This document shows positions 55,369-64,000 of a DNA stretch of 64,000 nucleotides, in pieces; the stretch's first letter is position 1; every line of letters starts with the position of its first letter. This stretch comes from Prosthecomicrobium pneumaticum. Its GTDB lineage: Bacteria > Pseudomonadota > Alphaproteobacteria > Rhizobiales > Kaistiaceae. The position numbers were made by a program, and so were the translations under genes. A model generated the notes under the pieces. It made no database searches, was not told the DNA's origin, and was given only the letters and a program-made list of their open reading frames with translations. The stretch is taken from contig NZ_JACHOO010000002.1 of NCBI RefSeq assembly GCF_014199915.1, forward strand, positions 350,756-414,755. Direction: 5' to 3'.

Positions 55369-56298
55369 TTGACCACGCTGATCGTCGAGAGCCCGCTTTC
55401 TCTGCGCCATATCGTGCCGTTCGGCCATCCCGAGCGGCCGGAGCGCATGGAGGCGGTCGGCCGGGTGCTCGCCGCGCCGGCCTTCGCTGCCCTGCCGCGG
55501 GCCGCCGCGCCGATGGCCGACGAGGCGGCGATCCTGTCCTGCCACACCGCCCGTCACCTCGACGCGATGCGCGCCGCGAGCCCGTCCGAGGGCTTCGTGC
55601 GGATCGATGCCGACACGGTGATGTCGCCGAAGACGCTCGAGGCCGCGCTCCATGCCGTGGGCGGCGCGGTGCTCGCGGTCGACCGGGTGCTCGGCGGCAC
55701 GGCGAAGAACGCCTTCAGCGCCGCGCGTCCGCCCGGCCATCACGCCGAGCCCGATGCCGCCATGGGCTTCTGCTTCTTCAACCAGGCGGCGATCGCCGCC
55801 CGCCACGCCCAGACCGCGCACGGGCTCGGCCGTGTCGCGATCGTCGATTTCGACGTGCATCATGGCAATGGCACGCAGGCGATCTTCTGGGCGGACCGGA
55901 GCGTCCTCTATGCCTCCTCGCACCAGATGCCCTGCTATCCCGGCACAGGCGCCGCCACCGAGACGGGCGAGGCGGGCACCATCGTCAATGCTCCCCTGCC
56001 GCCCGGAACGCGGGGACCCGCCTTCCGGGCCGCCTATCGCGACCGCATCCTGCCGGCGCTCGACGCCTTCGCGCCGGAGCTGATCGTCGTTTCGGCCGGC
56101 TTCGACGCGCATCACCGCGATCCGCTCGCCGAGCTCGAACTGGTCGAGGCGGATTTCGCGTGGGTGACCGAGGCGCTGCTCGAACGGGCCGAACGCCATG
56201 CCGGCGGGCGGCTCGTCTCGGTGCTCGAAGGGGGCTATGACCTCGACGGGCTCGCCGGCGGCCTCGCGGCTCATCTCGATGTGCTCGCCCGGGCCTGA
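55369..56298 (+). CDS. Histone deacetylase-family amidohydrolase
   Basis: A 309-residue arginase-fold zinc hydrolase. Signatures: [33 protein letters not shown] (in part; charge-relay His-His), [13 protein letters not shown] (zinc Asp and His) and [12 protein letters not shown]. Bacterial members remove acetyl groups from polyamines or other amines. I chose the TTG start at 55369, 6 bp after GGAG; a TTG at 55354 is the alternative. Upstream of xseB, with 58 bp between. Confidence 0.93.
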   Translation: MTTLIVESPLSLRHIVPFGHPERPERMEAVGRVLAAPAFAALPRAAAPMADEAAILSCHTARHLDAMRAASPSEGFVRIDADTVMSPKTLEAALHAVGGAVLAVDRVLGGTAKNAFSAARPPGHHAEPDAAMGFCFFNQAAIAARHAQTAHGLGRVAIVDFDVHHGNGTQAIFWADRSVLYASSHQMPCYPGTGAATETGEAGTIVNAPLPPGTRGPAFRAAYRDRILPALDAFAPELIVVSAGFDAHHRDPLAELELVEADFAWVTEALLERAERHAGGRLVSVLEGGYDLDGLAGGLAAHLDVLARA

Positions 56299-56356
56299 GG
56301 CCGGCTTGCGCTTCTCGTCCCGATGCGGGACAAGGCCCGCCGCAAAGGAGACCGCC

Positions 56357-56605
56357 ATGGCCGACGCAGCCCCGATCGAGACGCTCACCTTCGAGCAGGC
56401 CCTCGCCGAGCTGGAGACGATCGTCGGCAAGCTCGAACGCGGCGACGTGCCGCTTGAAGAGTCGATCCGCATCTATGAGCGCGGCGAGGCGCTGAAGAAG
56501 CACTGCGACGCGCTCCTGAAACAGGCCGAGGACAAGGTCGAGAAGATCCGCATCGGCGCCCCCGGCGAGGCAAAGGGCACCGAGCCGCTCGACGTCGAAG
56601 GGTAG
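56357..56605 (+). CDS. xseB: Exodeoxyribonuclease VII small subunit
   Basis: An 82-residue helical protein with [27 protein letters not shown] (in part) and the [15 protein letters not shown] helix, diagnostic of XseB. It binds the large XseA subunit (not in this window) to degrade single-stranded DNA. Good AAAGGAG ribosome site. A neighbouring histone-deacetylase-like gene and xseB are adjacent in many Hyphomicrobiales. Confidence 0.95.
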   Translation: MADAAPIETLTFEQALAELETIVGKLERGDVPLEESIRIYERGEALKKHCDALLKQAEDKVEKIRIGAPGEAKGTEPLDVEG

Positions 56606-56606
56606 G

Positions 56607-56643
56607 ACCCTCACCCCGGCCCTCTCCCGCAGGCGGGAGAGGG
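56607..56643. repeat. Dispersed GGGAGAGGG palindrome after xseB
   Basis: ACCCTCACCCCGGCCCTCTC followed by CCGC-AG-GCGGGAGAGGG, starting 2 bp after the xseB stop. Same family as 9604, 18938 and 25586. The rest of the gap to the pirin gene (to 56812) holds nothing recognisable. Confidence 0.75.
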
Positions 56644-56812
56644 AGGCTCTCTCCTTACAAACGCCCCGCCTCAACCAGAGCGCCCGCAGCCTCCGGCTTG
56701 CACGAGAAGGTCGGGGGGAGGCCCTTCCGGTGAACAGCGCGTCGCCGCCGGCCGCGCTCGCCATCGCCGCCCGATCGGTCCACATTGGCGGGATCGAAGA
56801 GAGGGGGCCGCG

Positions 56813-57736
56813 ATGTCGCGACTGGACGCCGACGATCCGATCTATGGCGATGCCGCGAGTTCCGACGCGATCGATCTGATCGTCGTGCCGCGCACGAGCG
56901 ACATCGGCGGCTTCGAAGTGCGCCGCGCCCTCCCCACCGCCAGGCGGCGCATGGTCGGCCCCTTCGTCTTCCTCGACCAGATGGGGCCGGCCGCGATCGC
57001 GCTCGGCGAAGGGCTCGACGTGCGGCCGCACCCCCATATCGGGCTCGCCACCGTGACCTATCTCTATGACGGCGAGATCGTGCACCGGGATACGACCGGC
57101 GCGATGCAGGCGATCCGCCCCGGTGACGTCAACTGGATGACGGCGGGCCGCGGCATCGCCCATTCCGAGCGGTCGAGCCCGAGCTGGCGCCAGCAGGCGA
57201 ACGACCGCGAGGTCTATGGGCTACAGACCTGGGTGGCGCTGCCGAAAGACCACGAGGAGACCGCGCCGGCCTTCCACCATCACGGCGCCGCGGCGCTTCC
57301 GGAAGTCTCGGCGGAAGGGATCCGCGTTCGCGTCGTCGCCGGACAGGCCTATGGCGCGGTGTCGCCGGTCTCGACCTTCACGGACACGCTCTACGCCGAT
57401 GTCGTGCTCGAGGCCGGGGCGCGGCTGCCGGTCGACGCCGACCACGAGGAGCGGGCCGCCTATCTGCTCTCCGGCACGGTGGAGATCGGCGGCGATGTTC
57501 ACGAGGCCGGACGGCTGCTCGTCTTCCGCCCCGGCGACCGGCTGACGGTGACGGCGCGGACCCCGGCGCGGCTGATGCTGATCGGCGGCGCGGCGATGGA
57601 CGGGCCCCGCCACATCTGGTGGAACTTCGTCTCCTCCTCGAAGGAGCGGATCGAACAGGCGAAGGCAGACTGGAAGGCGGGACGTTTCGGCCCGGTGATC
57701 GGCGACGAGAGCGAGTTCATCCCGCTGCCCGAATAG
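56813..57736 (+). CDS. Pirin-family protein
   Basis: A 307-residue double-cupin protein. The metal site is in the N-terminal cupin: DVRPHPHIGLATVTYLYDGEIVHRD (in part, PHPHIG) with a third His and Glu further on, plus MTAGRGIAHSE; FVFLDQMGPA is also typical. Some bacterial pirins have quercetinase activity; the role is otherwise unclear. The last 20 bp overlap the convergent msrQ gene. Confidence 0.93.
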   Translation: MSRLDADDPIYGDAASSDAIDLIVVPRTSDIGGFEVRRALPTARRRMVGPFVFLDQMGPAAIALGEGLDVRPHPHIGLATVTYLYDGEIVHRDTTGAMQAIRPGDVNWMTAGRGIAHSERSSPSWRQQANDREVYGLQTWVALPKDHEETAPAFHHHGAAALPEVSAEGIRVRVVAGQAYGAVSPVSTFTDTLYADVVLEAGARLPVDADHEERAAYLLSGTVEIGGDVHEAGRLLVFRPGDRLTVTARTPARLMLIGGAAMDGPRHIWWNFVSSSKERIEQAKADWKAGRFGPVIGDESEFIPLPE

Positions 57737-58652
57737 GCCGGCCTCCGTCCCTCTGCCGGCCCGGCCCGCGGGCGCGCGACTTGATGCGCCGGCGCACCCC
57801 TGCGACGGCGACGAGCGCGACGGCGAGCGCCAGAACGATCCACGCCGGCCGCCAGCCGGCCGCCCAGAGGAGATTGGCGCCGAGCACGCGATCGAAGGGG
57901 GCGCGGAGAACGAGCGCGTAGTAGGCGGCCTCGCCGAGCCCCGTCGCCGCGACGGCGAGCGTGCCGGAGGCCACGAGGAACCAGAGCGCGCCGGACACGC
58001 GCGCACCGGCCGTCCCGTCGACGATCCGCCAGACCGCGAGCCACAGCGCGATACCGGCGAGCACCAGCGGCTCGGTCGCGCCGGCCTTGGTCTGCATGAA
58101 GAAGTGGACGATGCCGAGGAGCGCGACGGGATAGACGAGCCGGTGCAGCGAGCGCCAGCGCGGCCCCAGCCGGCGGATCATCGCGTCGCTCGACGTGACG
58201 GCGAGCGGCACGAGCAGCAGCAGCGCCACGAAGCCGATCGCGAGATAATAGCGCAGCACGATCTCCGAGGCGACCTTCGACAGGTCGAAGCCGAGATCGA
58301 CGATGTAGAACACGAAATGGGCAAGCGCGTAGAAGAAGGCCGCGAGCCCGATCTGCCGGCGCACGAAGATCAGTTCCGGCCAGCGCCAGACGGCGCGCAG
58401 CGGCGTGACGGCGAGACCGATGACGATCAGCCGGACGGCCCAGAGGCCGAGCTGATGCAGCACCTCGGTGATCGGCCGCGGGCCGAGCGTGCCGGCGAAG
58501 GTCCGCCACAGCAGGATCGCCGCCGGCAGAAGGAGGAGCGCGAACACGATCGCCTTGAGGGACGAAAAGCGTCCGCGCCGGTCGAGCCAGGGCGCCTTTG
58601 AAAGCCAGGGAGCCTTGGCGAGCCTTATCGTGCCGGTCACGTTCGTCCTCAT
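57717..58652 (-). CDS. msrQ: MsrQ, heme-binding membrane subunit of methionine sulfoxide reductase
   Basis: A 311-residue protein with six helices of the ferric-reductase-like fold. Heme-ligand histidines occur in FYALAHFVFYIVDLG and RWRSLHRLVYPVALLGIVHFF (in part). MsrQ passes electrons from the quinone pool to periplasmic MsrP, which repairs oxidised methionine. The msrP gene normally sits beside msrQ but is not seen here. The C-terminal tail is long and basic. Start at 58652 (MRTNVTG) by similarity. Confidence 0.88.
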   Translation of the reverse strand: MRTNVTGTIRLAKAPWLSKAPWLDRRGRFSSLKAIVFALLLLPAAILLWRTFAGTLGPRPITEVLHQLGLWAVRLIVIGLAVTPLRAVWRWPELIFVRRQIGLAAFFYALAHFVFYIVDLGFDLSKVASEIVLRYYLAIGFVALLLLVPLAVTSSDAMIRRLGPRWRSLHRLVYPVALLGIVHFFMQTKAGATEPLVLAGIALWLAVWRIVDGTAGARVSGALWFLVASGTLAVAATGLGEAAYYALVLRAPFDRVLGANLLWAAGWRPAWIVLALAVALVAVAGVRRRIKSRARGPGRQRDGGRPIRAAG

Positions 58653-58783
58653 CGCCCTGACGCAGGGGCGCGCCGCGGGGCGCACCATGCCCTCTATACG
58701 ACGGCGGGGGCGGAGATGTTTCATGCCGCCGGACACGGTTGCGCGACCGGCCGCGCGGAAAGTGCGAGGCCGAACGCCCCCTT

Positions 58784-59107
58784 TCAGCGCGAGGGCGCCA
58801 ACGGCCGTGTCTCCGGCAGACGGAAGGTGTCCGGATCGAAACGCCGGAGCACGTTCGGATCGAGCGAATAGAGGTCGGCACCGGGTCTGAAGTCCTGAAG
58901 CGCTCTATCGCGGTCCGGCTCGAGGCCCTGCGGGTTCATGCCCGGACCCAAAGGGCCGCTCGGCAGAACGGGATTCAGCCCTATGATCAGGCATTCCGGC
59001 ATGGGCTGGCAGGCCGGCGCCGTCCCGTCCGGCGCGGTCTGGCCGGACGACGAGGCCGGAATGGCGATCAGGCCGGCGAACAGAACGGCGGCGCATCCGC
59101 GTCTCAT
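58784..59107 (-). CDS. Small secreted proline-rich protein of unknown function
   Basis: A 107-residue protein with a signal peptide (MRRGCAAVLFAGLIAIPASS). The mature part is rich in Pro, Leu and Asp, with a close cysteine pair in CQPMPEC and repeats of N/P-x-L-P-x-G type turns. No domain recognised. Its start overlaps the stop of the upstream gene by 4 bp (ATGA), so the two are translationally coupled; this supports it being real. Confidence 0.68.
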   Translation of the reverse strand: MRRGCAAVLFAGLIAIPASSSGQTAPDGTAPACQPMPECLIIGLNPVLPSGPLGPGMNPQGLEPDRDRALQDFRPGADLYSLDPNVLRRFDPDTFRLPETRPLAPSR

Positions 59108-60180
59108 CGCGACCCCTCCGGCTTCACGGGCTCACGGCTCTGCACCGGCGTCGAGGGTTCGAGCGGAAAGGTGACCGCCCGATAGCCGAAGACGAGCGGC
59201 CTCTGGAACGTCTTCTCGAGATGAAGATCGGTCCGATCGCCCGCATTGTAGCGGAGCGAGGCGGTCTGCACCGTCCCTGCGCCACCGGCCGCGGGTGCAT
59301 CCGGCGGTGCGGCCGCCGCGCCCGGAACGGGCAGCGCGACGCCGGGGCCGCGCTCACCCTCGACAACGCGCCGCGTCGCGAGCGCGCGGGTCATGTAGAC
59401 CCGCGTCACGAGCTGTAGGTTCAGCTTGACGATGTAGTGCTCCTCGAGGGTGGCTTCGTCCTTCTCGGTGGCGAGCACGCGGGGATCGACGGCATAGGCG
59501 AAGACCCGGCGGGCATAGGCGTCGGTGCAGAGGATGGCGTTCGCCGCGTCGGCGCACCAAGCCACCAGCGCGCCCGCCGCCTTGCCCGAGGGCGCTCCAT
59601 AGGTCTCCGCGACCGGGACGGTGATCTCCTCCTGGGTCTCGCTGACCCGCGAGGCGCCGAAAAGGCTACCGAGCGCGGTCTCCGCCCGTTCCGTGCGCCG
59701 CATCGTAATGCCGGGAAAGGCGATCAGGCGGACGCCGATACGATCCTGAGCGGGACCGGGCGGTTCCTCGAAGCGCTCCTGCGCGAGGGTGACAGCGCCG
59801 TTCCCATCGAACTTCGTCTCGGTGAAGACCGGGCGTGAGGCTGCCGTCTCGAGGATATGGGGGCGCAGATCGAGCCGGCCGAGCCAGACCGATTTCCGCA
59901 GCAGGCCGACATCCTTCTCGGAGCTCTCGACCACCGCCCACAGATCGCCGACATAGAAATCCTCGGTCGGCGGATAGACGGGCTGTATGCCGAGCCGTTC
60001 GATCGCCTCGTTCCAGGCCTGTGCGATATCCTCAGAACGGGGCATCGGGGCGGCCCCGCCGAAGGGCCGCACGACGAGGACCGCGAATAGAAGGACAGCG
60101 CCGGCCGCTCCGACGGCCCAAGCCCGGCGCGACGCTTCGATGGTGCGCCAGACCGCGCGGATCCGCTCCCCGAGCCGCAT
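59104..60180 (-). CDS. Membrane-anchored protein of unknown function
   Basis: A 358-residue protein: basic N-terminus, one membrane helix (about residues 21-41), then a large periplasmic domain. Notable: YPPTEDFYVGDLWAVV, VGLLRKSVWLGRLDLRPHIL (ends at 20), two cysteines in VAWCADAANAILCTDAYARR and the C-terminal TFQRPLVFGYRAVTFPL. None of this matches a family I know. It is followed by the coupled small secreted protein gene. The pair could form a periplasmic complex. Confidence 0.7.
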   Translation of the reverse strand: MRLGERIRAVWRTIEASRRAWAVGAAGAVLLFAVLVVRPFGGAAPMPRSEDIAQAWNEAIERLGIQPVYPPTEDFYVGDLWAVVESSEKDVGLLRKSVWLGRLDLRPHILETAASRPVFTETKFDGNGAVTLAQERFEEPPGPAQDRIGVRLIAFPGITMRRTERAETALGSLFGASRVSETQEEITVPVAETYGAPSGKAAGALVAWCADAANAILCTDAYARRVFAYAVDPRVLATEKDEATLEEHYIVKLNLQLVTRVYMTRALATRRVVEGERGPGVALPVPGAAAAPPDAPAAGGAGTVQTASLRYNAGDRTDLHLEKTFQRPLVFGYRAVTFPLEPSTPVQSREPVKPEGSR

Positions 60181-60308
60181 GCTCCGCCCCCGCTCTCCCC
60201 GACCGGATCGGATCGGAGCTTAGCGCAGTTGCAGACCGCCGCAAGGCTAAACCATCGGAGGCGAACGCGGACGGCGCCGGTGCGCGCGACCCCTGCCGCG
60301 GAGGACGG

Positions 60309-60602
60309 TCAGAGCGGCGTGTAGTCGATTTCCTGGAAGGCGGCGACCTCGGGCAGCCAGCGGTCGCGCACGAAGGCGACATGGTCCGGATGATCGTTGT
60401 AGCCGTCATAGGCGGCCTGATCGGCGAACTCCATCGAGAAGCCGAAATCATAGTCCGGCGCCTTGGGGCTCGTCTGGCGCAGTCGCTCGAACCGCTCGAC
60501 GCCCGGAATCGCGGCGAGCACGAGCGCCGCATCGAGGAAGGCGCCCTCCTCGGGGGAGCCGGGGGCATGCTTCAGGCGAAAGACGACGGTGTGTCGGATC
60601 AT
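60309..60602 (-). CDS. Dabb-domain (stress-responsive alpha/beta barrel) protein
   Basis: A 97-residue dimeric alpha/beta-barrel protein. Pattern [42 protein letters not shown] (in part; the DHP-H segment) is typical. The family includes dimeric ferredoxin-like proteins of unknown or varied function. No neighbour suggests a pathway. Divergent from dxs with 166 bp between starts. Confidence 0.9.
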   Translation of the reverse strand: MIRHTVVFRLKHAPGSPEEGAFLDAALVLAAIPGVERFERLRQTSPKAPDYDFGFSMEFADQAAYDGYNDHPDHVAFVRDRWLPEVAAFQEIDYTPL

Positions 60603-60768
60603 GGCGGTCCTCCCGGTTCGGCCGGGCGGGAGCGTAGAGCAGTTCGGCGGGCGCGCGAACGCCGAAAGCGGGGGTGGCGGTGCCGGGAGGATCGGAGATC
60701 CGCCCGCCGCGTTGCCTTGCAGCGCCGCCTCGTGTAACCGTGCCGTTCGAAAGATTCCAAAAATCCTG

Positions 60769-62688
60769 ATGGCCGTACCCTCAACACCGCTCCTCGATCA
60801 GGTCCATCTGCCGGAAGACCTCCGCCGCCTGCCGCAGTCCGCCCTGCCCCAGCTCGCCGACGAGCTGCGCGCCGAGCTGATCGATGCCGTCTCGGTGACC
60901 GGCGGGCATCTCGGCGCCGGGCTCGGCGTGGTCGAGCTGACCGTCGCCCTGCACTACGTGTTCGACACGCCGCGCGACCGGCTGATCTGGGACGTCGGCC
61001 ACCAGGCCTATCCGCACAAGATCCTGACCGGGCGACGCGACCGGATGAGGACGCTCCGCCAGGCCGGCGGCCTGTCCGGCTTCACCCGGCGGGCGGAGAG
61101 CGAATACGATCCGTTCGGCGCGGCGCATTCCTCGACCTCCATATCGGCCGGGCTCGGCATGGCGGTCGCGCGCGATCTCGAAGGCGGCGACAACCGCGTC
61201 GTCTGCGTGATCGGCGACGGCGCGATGTCGGCCGGCATGGCCTATGAGGCGATGAACAATGCGGGGGCGCTGCGCTCCCGCCTGATCGTCATCCTCAACG
61301 ACAACGACATGTCGATCGCGCCGCCGACCGGCGCGATGTCGGCCTATCTCGCCCGCCTCGTTTCAGGCCGCGCCTATCGCTCCTTCCGCGGTGCGGCGAA
61401 GCAGCTCGCCAAGAAGCTGCCGCGCTTCCTGCACGACAAGGCCAAGCAGGCCGAGGAATATGCCCGCGGCTTCTGGACCGGCGGAACGTTGTTCGAAGAG
61501 CTGGGCTTTTATTATGTCGGCCCGATCGACGGCCACAACCTCACCCATCTTCTGCCGGTGCTCGAGAATGTGCGCGACGCGACGGACGGGCCGATCCTCG
61601 TCCATGTCGTGACGCAGAAAGGCAAGGGCTACGCGCCGGCCGAGGCGTCCGCCGACAAATATCACGGCGTCGCGAAATTCGACGTCATCACCGGCAAGCA
61701 GGCGAAGGCGACGCCGAACGCGCCGGCCTATACGCGCGTCTTCGCCGAGAGCCTGATCAAGGAAGCGGGCCGCGACGAGAAGATCGTCGCCGTCACCGCG
61801 GCGATGCCGACGGGCACCGGGCTCGACCTTTTCGGCCAGGCTTTTCCGAAGCGCACCTTCGATGTCGGCATCGCCGAGCAACACGCCGTCACCTTCTCGG
61901 CCGGCCTCGCCGCCGAAGGCTACAAGCCGTTCTGCGCCATCTACTCCACCTTCCTGCAGCGCGGCTACGACCAGGTGGTGCACGACGTCGCGATCCAGAA
62001 CCTGCCGGTCCGCTTCGCGATCGACCGGGCGGGCTTCGTCGGCGCCGACGGACCGACCCATGCCGGCTCCTTCGATGTCGGCTTCCTCGCCAGCCTGCCC
62101 GGTTTCGTCGTCATGGCCCCCTCGGACGAGGCGGAGCTCGTGCACATGATCGCGACGGCGGTTGCGATCGACGATGCGCCCTCCGCCTTCCGCTATCCGC
62201 GCGGCGAGGGTGTCGGCATCGACCTGCCGGAACGCGGCGCGGTGCTGCCGATCGGCAAGGGCCGGATCGTCCGCGAGGGAACGAAGGTGGCGCTGTTCTC
62301 GCTCGGCACGCGGCTTGCCGACTGCCTCGCCGCCGCCGAGCAGCTCGACACGTTCGGCCTGTCGGCGACGGTCGCCGATGCGCGTTTCGCGAAGCCGATC
62401 GATAGCGCGCTCCTGTTGCGGCTCGCCCGCGAGCACGACGTGCTGATCCTCGTCGAGGAAGGCGCGGAAGGCGGCTTCGGCAGCCATGCGCTCGGCATTC
62501 TCGCCCGCGCCGGCGCGCTCGACCGCGGCCTGAAGATCCGCGCGCTCGCCATGCCGGACCGCTTCCTCGAGCAGGACAAGCCGGAAGCGATGATCGCCGC
62601 AGCGGGGCTCGACGCACGCAGCATCGTCGCCACCGTGTTCGAGGCGCTCGGCCGCGGCGCCGAGGCGACCGCCATGCGGCGGGCCTGA
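60769..62688 (+). CDS. dxs: 1-deoxy-D-xylulose-5-phosphate synthase
   Basis: A 639-residue thiamine-diphosphate enzyme, first step of the MEP pathway. The cofactor motif is [16 protein letters not shown] and the Mg-binding ILNDNDMSI; histidine-rich [16 protein letters not shown] and [10 protein letters not shown], and the [15 protein letters not shown] transketolase motif, are intact. Length is normal. No clear Shine-Dalgarno before the ATG at 60769. ispH of the same pathway is at 33826. Confidence 0.97.
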   Translation: MAVPSTPLLDQVHLPEDLRRLPQSALPQLADELRAELIDAVSVTGGHLGAGLGVVELTVALHYVFDTPRDRLIWDVGHQAYPHKILTGRRDRMRTLRQAGGLSGFTRRAESEYDPFGAAHSSTSISAGLGMAVARDLEGGDNRVVCVIGDGAMSAGMAYEAMNNAGALRSRLIVILNDNDMSIAPPTGAMSAYLARLVSGRAYRSFRGAAKQLAKKLPRFLHDKAKQAEEYARGFWTGGTLFEELGFYYVGPIDGHNLTHLLPVLENVRDATDGPILVHVVTQKGKGYAPAEASADKYHGVAKFDVITGKQAKATPNAPAYTRVFAESLIKEAGRDEKIVAVTAAMPTGTGLDLFGQAFPKRTFDVGIAEQHAVTFSAGLAAEGYKPFCAIYSTFLQRGYDQVVHDVAIQNLPVRFAIDRAGFVGADGPTHAGSFDVGFLASLPGFVVMAPSDEAELVHMIATAVAIDDAPSAFRYPRGEGVGIDLPERGAVLPIGKGRIVREGTKVALFSLGTRLADCLAAAEQLDTFGLSATVADARFAKPIDSALLLRLAREHDVLILVEEGAEGGFGSHALGILARAGALDRGLKIRALAMPDRFLEQDKPEAMIAAAGLDARSIVATVFEALGRGAEATAMRRA

Positions 62689-62748
62689 CCGAAGGTCGCA
62701 CGGCTCGACCCTGTCGCCTTCGGCGGCCGGTTGCTATAGAGACGGGCG

Positions 62749-63129
62749 ATGTCCACTCTGGCGATCCTTCGGGGAACGGATGGCCGCGTTCTGGCGCGGA
62801 CGCTCGCCCTTTTCCTGATCGTCAAGCTGTTCGCGGTCGCACTCGGCTCCGGCGTCAGCCTCGCCGCAATGCTGGAAGGCGGCAGCGTCTGCACGCCCGC
62901 CGGCGTCGCCTCTCCGGCCGGCTCTGACCATGGCGGCCGGGATCAGACCGCGCTCTGCGCCTTCTCCTGCCAGGCGAGCCTTTCCGCGGCCTCTCCCGCG
63001 GCGCCGCCCTGCGCGCCCGAGCCGACCCGGCTGTTCGCCGCCGGCGTATCGGCGGAGCCTATCGACCGCCCCGCGGTCGCAATGCCCTGGCGCGGCAAGG
63101 GTCCACGCGGCCCGCCGGTTCTCGCCTGA
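62749..63129 (+). CDS. Secreted/membrane protein, possibly DUF2946-like
   Basis: A 126-residue protein with an N-terminal hydrophobic segment (about residues 18-42) and cysteines in VCTPAG and ALCAFSCQA plus a further one near residue 86. The C-x-x-x-C arrangement after a short membrane leader is reminiscent of DUF2946 proteins, which accompany copper genes, and the next genes are copper chaperones. Similarity is weak. A possible -10, TATAGA at 62735-62740, is close to the ATG. Confidence 0.6.
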   Translation: MSTLAILRGTDGRVLARTLALFLIVKLFAVALGSGVSLAAMLEGGSVCTPAGVASPAGSDHGGRDQTALCAFSCQASLSAASPAAPPCAPEPTRLFAAGVSAEPIDRPAVAMPWRGKGPRGPPVLA

Positions 63130-63197
63130 GACCTTCTTTCGCTCCCTCAATTCCTTCGGGCCGGCGGCAAGACCCCGGCCGTCTCAGGACATCCGCC

Positions 63198-63728
63198 ATG
63201 AATCGCCGCTTTTCGCGCCTCTCCGGCGCCCTCTTCGCCCTGTTTCTCGCCGCTGCGCCCGCCGCCGCCCATGAGGTGAAGGTCGGCGCGATCGAGATCA
63301 CCGATCTCTGGGCCCGTGCAACGCCGCCCGCGGCCCCCGCCGCCGGTGGCTTCCTCACCATCACCAATCACGGCAGCGAACCGGACCGGCTGATCTCCGC
63401 CGCCTCCGACGCCGCCGAGAAGGTCGAGATCCACGAGATGAAGACCGAGAACGGCACGATGATCATGCGGCCGGTCGCCGGCGGCGTCGACATCCCGGCG
63501 GGCGGCACCGTGGCGCTCGCTCCGGGCGGCTACCACATCATGTTCATCCGGCCGAAAGCGCCGCTCGTCGAGGGCGGCAAGGTCGCGGTCACGCTCACCT
63601 TCGAGAAGGCCGGCGCGGTCGACACCTTCCTGCACATCCTGCCGGTCGGCTCGCCGGGTCCGAAGCCCGACGCGGATGCCGGCCATGCGGGCGGCCACGA
63701 TCACCAGCACATGAACATGGGCCAGTGA
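63198..63728 (+). CDS. Periplasmic copper chaperone PCu(A)C
   Basis: A 176-residue secreted protein, signal peptide cut at AAA-HEVK. The copper site is the H-M-x-M-H-x-M arrangement seen as EIHEMKTENGTMIMRPV and YHIMFIRP. The C-terminus carries extra metal ligands, GHAGGHDHQHMNMGQ. PCu(A)C supplies copper for the CuA site of oxidase subunit II, encoded at 44123. Downstream is a SCO-family gene. Confidence 0.95.
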   Translation: MNRRFSRLSGALFALFLAAAPAAAHEVKVGAIEITDLWARATPPAAPAAGGFLTITNHGSEPDRLISAASDAAEKVEIHEMKTENGTMIMRPVAGGVDIPAGGTVALAPGGYHIMFIRPKAPLVEGGKVAVTLTFEKAGAVDTFLHILPVGSPGPKPDADAGHAGGHDHQHMNMGQ

Positions 63729-63758
63729 GGCCATGACGGGCGCGAAGGATCACAGACC

Positions 63759-64000
63759 ATGACGCAAGGACCGGGCAAGTCACCGGCCGTGACCCTGCTA
63801 CGGATCGTCCGCTACCTCCTCTGGGCGGCGATCGTCGTTCTCGTGCTCGCCGTCGGCGCGATGTCCTTCAGCGTCTGGCAGGCCGGCAAGAGCATGGGCC
63901 TGCAGGCCTCGTCGATGGGAGGCCCGTTCTCGGTCGTGGATACCAAGGGCGAGCGGGTCACCCAGGCCGATCTCGAGGGCCACCCCTCGGTGCTCTTCTT
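63759..64000 (+). CDS. SCO1/SenC-family copper chaperone (5' part, cut by window end)
   Basis: The first 80 residues of a membrane-anchored protein: basic start, one helix (about residues 18-40), then GGPFSVVDTKGERVTQADLEG and PSVLFF, the beginning of the thioredoxin-like SCO fold. The CxxxC copper site would follow directly beyond the window. SCO proteins and PCu(A)C cooperate in CuA assembly. The ATG at 63759 lies 30 bp after the PCu(A)C stop, so probably one operon. Confidence 0.9.
   Translation, partial: MTQGPGKSPAVTLLRIVRYLLWAAIVVLVLAVGAMSFSVWQAGKSMGLQASSMGGPFSVVDTKGERVTQADLEGHPSVLF

Overview
The window is GC-rich bacterial chromosome (about 70% G+C by eye) from an alphaproteobacterium, most likely a member of the Hyphomicrobiales (Rhizobiales). 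Supporting evidence is the ctaC-ctaD-ctaB-(51-aa membrane protein)-ctaG-ctaE-surf1 order, an IalB-family protein, an Omp25/31-type small porin, ispH-thrB-rnhA, thrC beside an M16 peptidase, and a BigR-type ArsR/rhodanese pair. I cannot assign a genus. No rRNA, tRNA, CRISPR array, insertion sequence or prophage was recognised. The content is core housekeeping, with a few accessory items and several families of intergenic palindromic repeats.

Layout. 1-1118: four tandem copies of a roughly 0.3-0.35 kb compound repeat. 1.1-8.0 kb: two paralogous half-size ABC exporters flank a three-gene ABC importer (binding protein, permease, ATPase). 8.0-13.5 kb: trmL, hemF, ilvE, then a MarR regulator, an OmpR-type response regulator and an EnvZ-like kinase in one tight operon. 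13.8-18.9 kb: small porin, VOC dioxygenase-like protein, CsaA-like tRNA-binding protein, TetR regulator, proC, a ModE-type HTH protein and a HupE/UreJ protein. 19.2-24.0 kb: glycine cleavage operon gcvT-gcvH-gcvPA-gcvPB (minus strand) behind a tandem glycine riboswitch. 24.1-32.8 kb: ceramidase-like hydrolase, lipoprotein, thrC, M16 peptidase, GNAT acetyltransferase and a large membrane c-di-GMP protein. 32.8-38.9 kb: a sulfotransferase-like orphan, ispH-thrB-rnhA, a small conserved-looking ORF, a one-Cys peroxiredoxin, a DsbD-like periplasmic domain and yqgE. 38.9-45.0 kb: the aa3-type cytochrome c oxidase cluster. 45.3-53.3 kb: ialB, a toxin-antitoxin pair, tldD, the sulfide-type ArsR/rhodanese operon, divergent oxyR and ahpC-ahpD, pdxH, a lipoprotein and a DnaJ-like co-chaperone. 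53.3-64.0 kb: Sua5, a crotonase, a histone-deacetylase-like amidohydrolase, xseB, pirin, msrQ, an uncharacterised two-gene unit, a Dabb protein, dxs, and a copper-delivery cluster (PCuAC, SCO) cut by the window end.

How it fits together. Aerobic respiration is central. The oxidase subunits lie with their heme O synthase (ctaB), CuB chaperone (ctaG) and Surf1, while the CuA chaperones (PCuAC and SCO) lie about 18 kb away. Oxidant and sulfur stress defence is dense: OxyR with AhpC/AhpD, a further peroxiredoxin, MsrQ, and a reactive-sulfur ArsR/rhodanese unit. Amino-acid metabolism includes ilvE, proC, thrB, thrC and glycine cleavage; dxs and ispH provide isoprenoid precursors. The best-supported regulatory elements are the tandem glycine riboswitch and a near-consensus promoter whose -10 hexamer lies inside a perfect 17-bp palindrome upstream of the ArsR gene. 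The least explained parts are the repeat array, the duplicated hairpin/RBS segment between ctaD and ctaB, the secreted/membrane pair at 58784-60180 and the sulfotransferase-like orphan.
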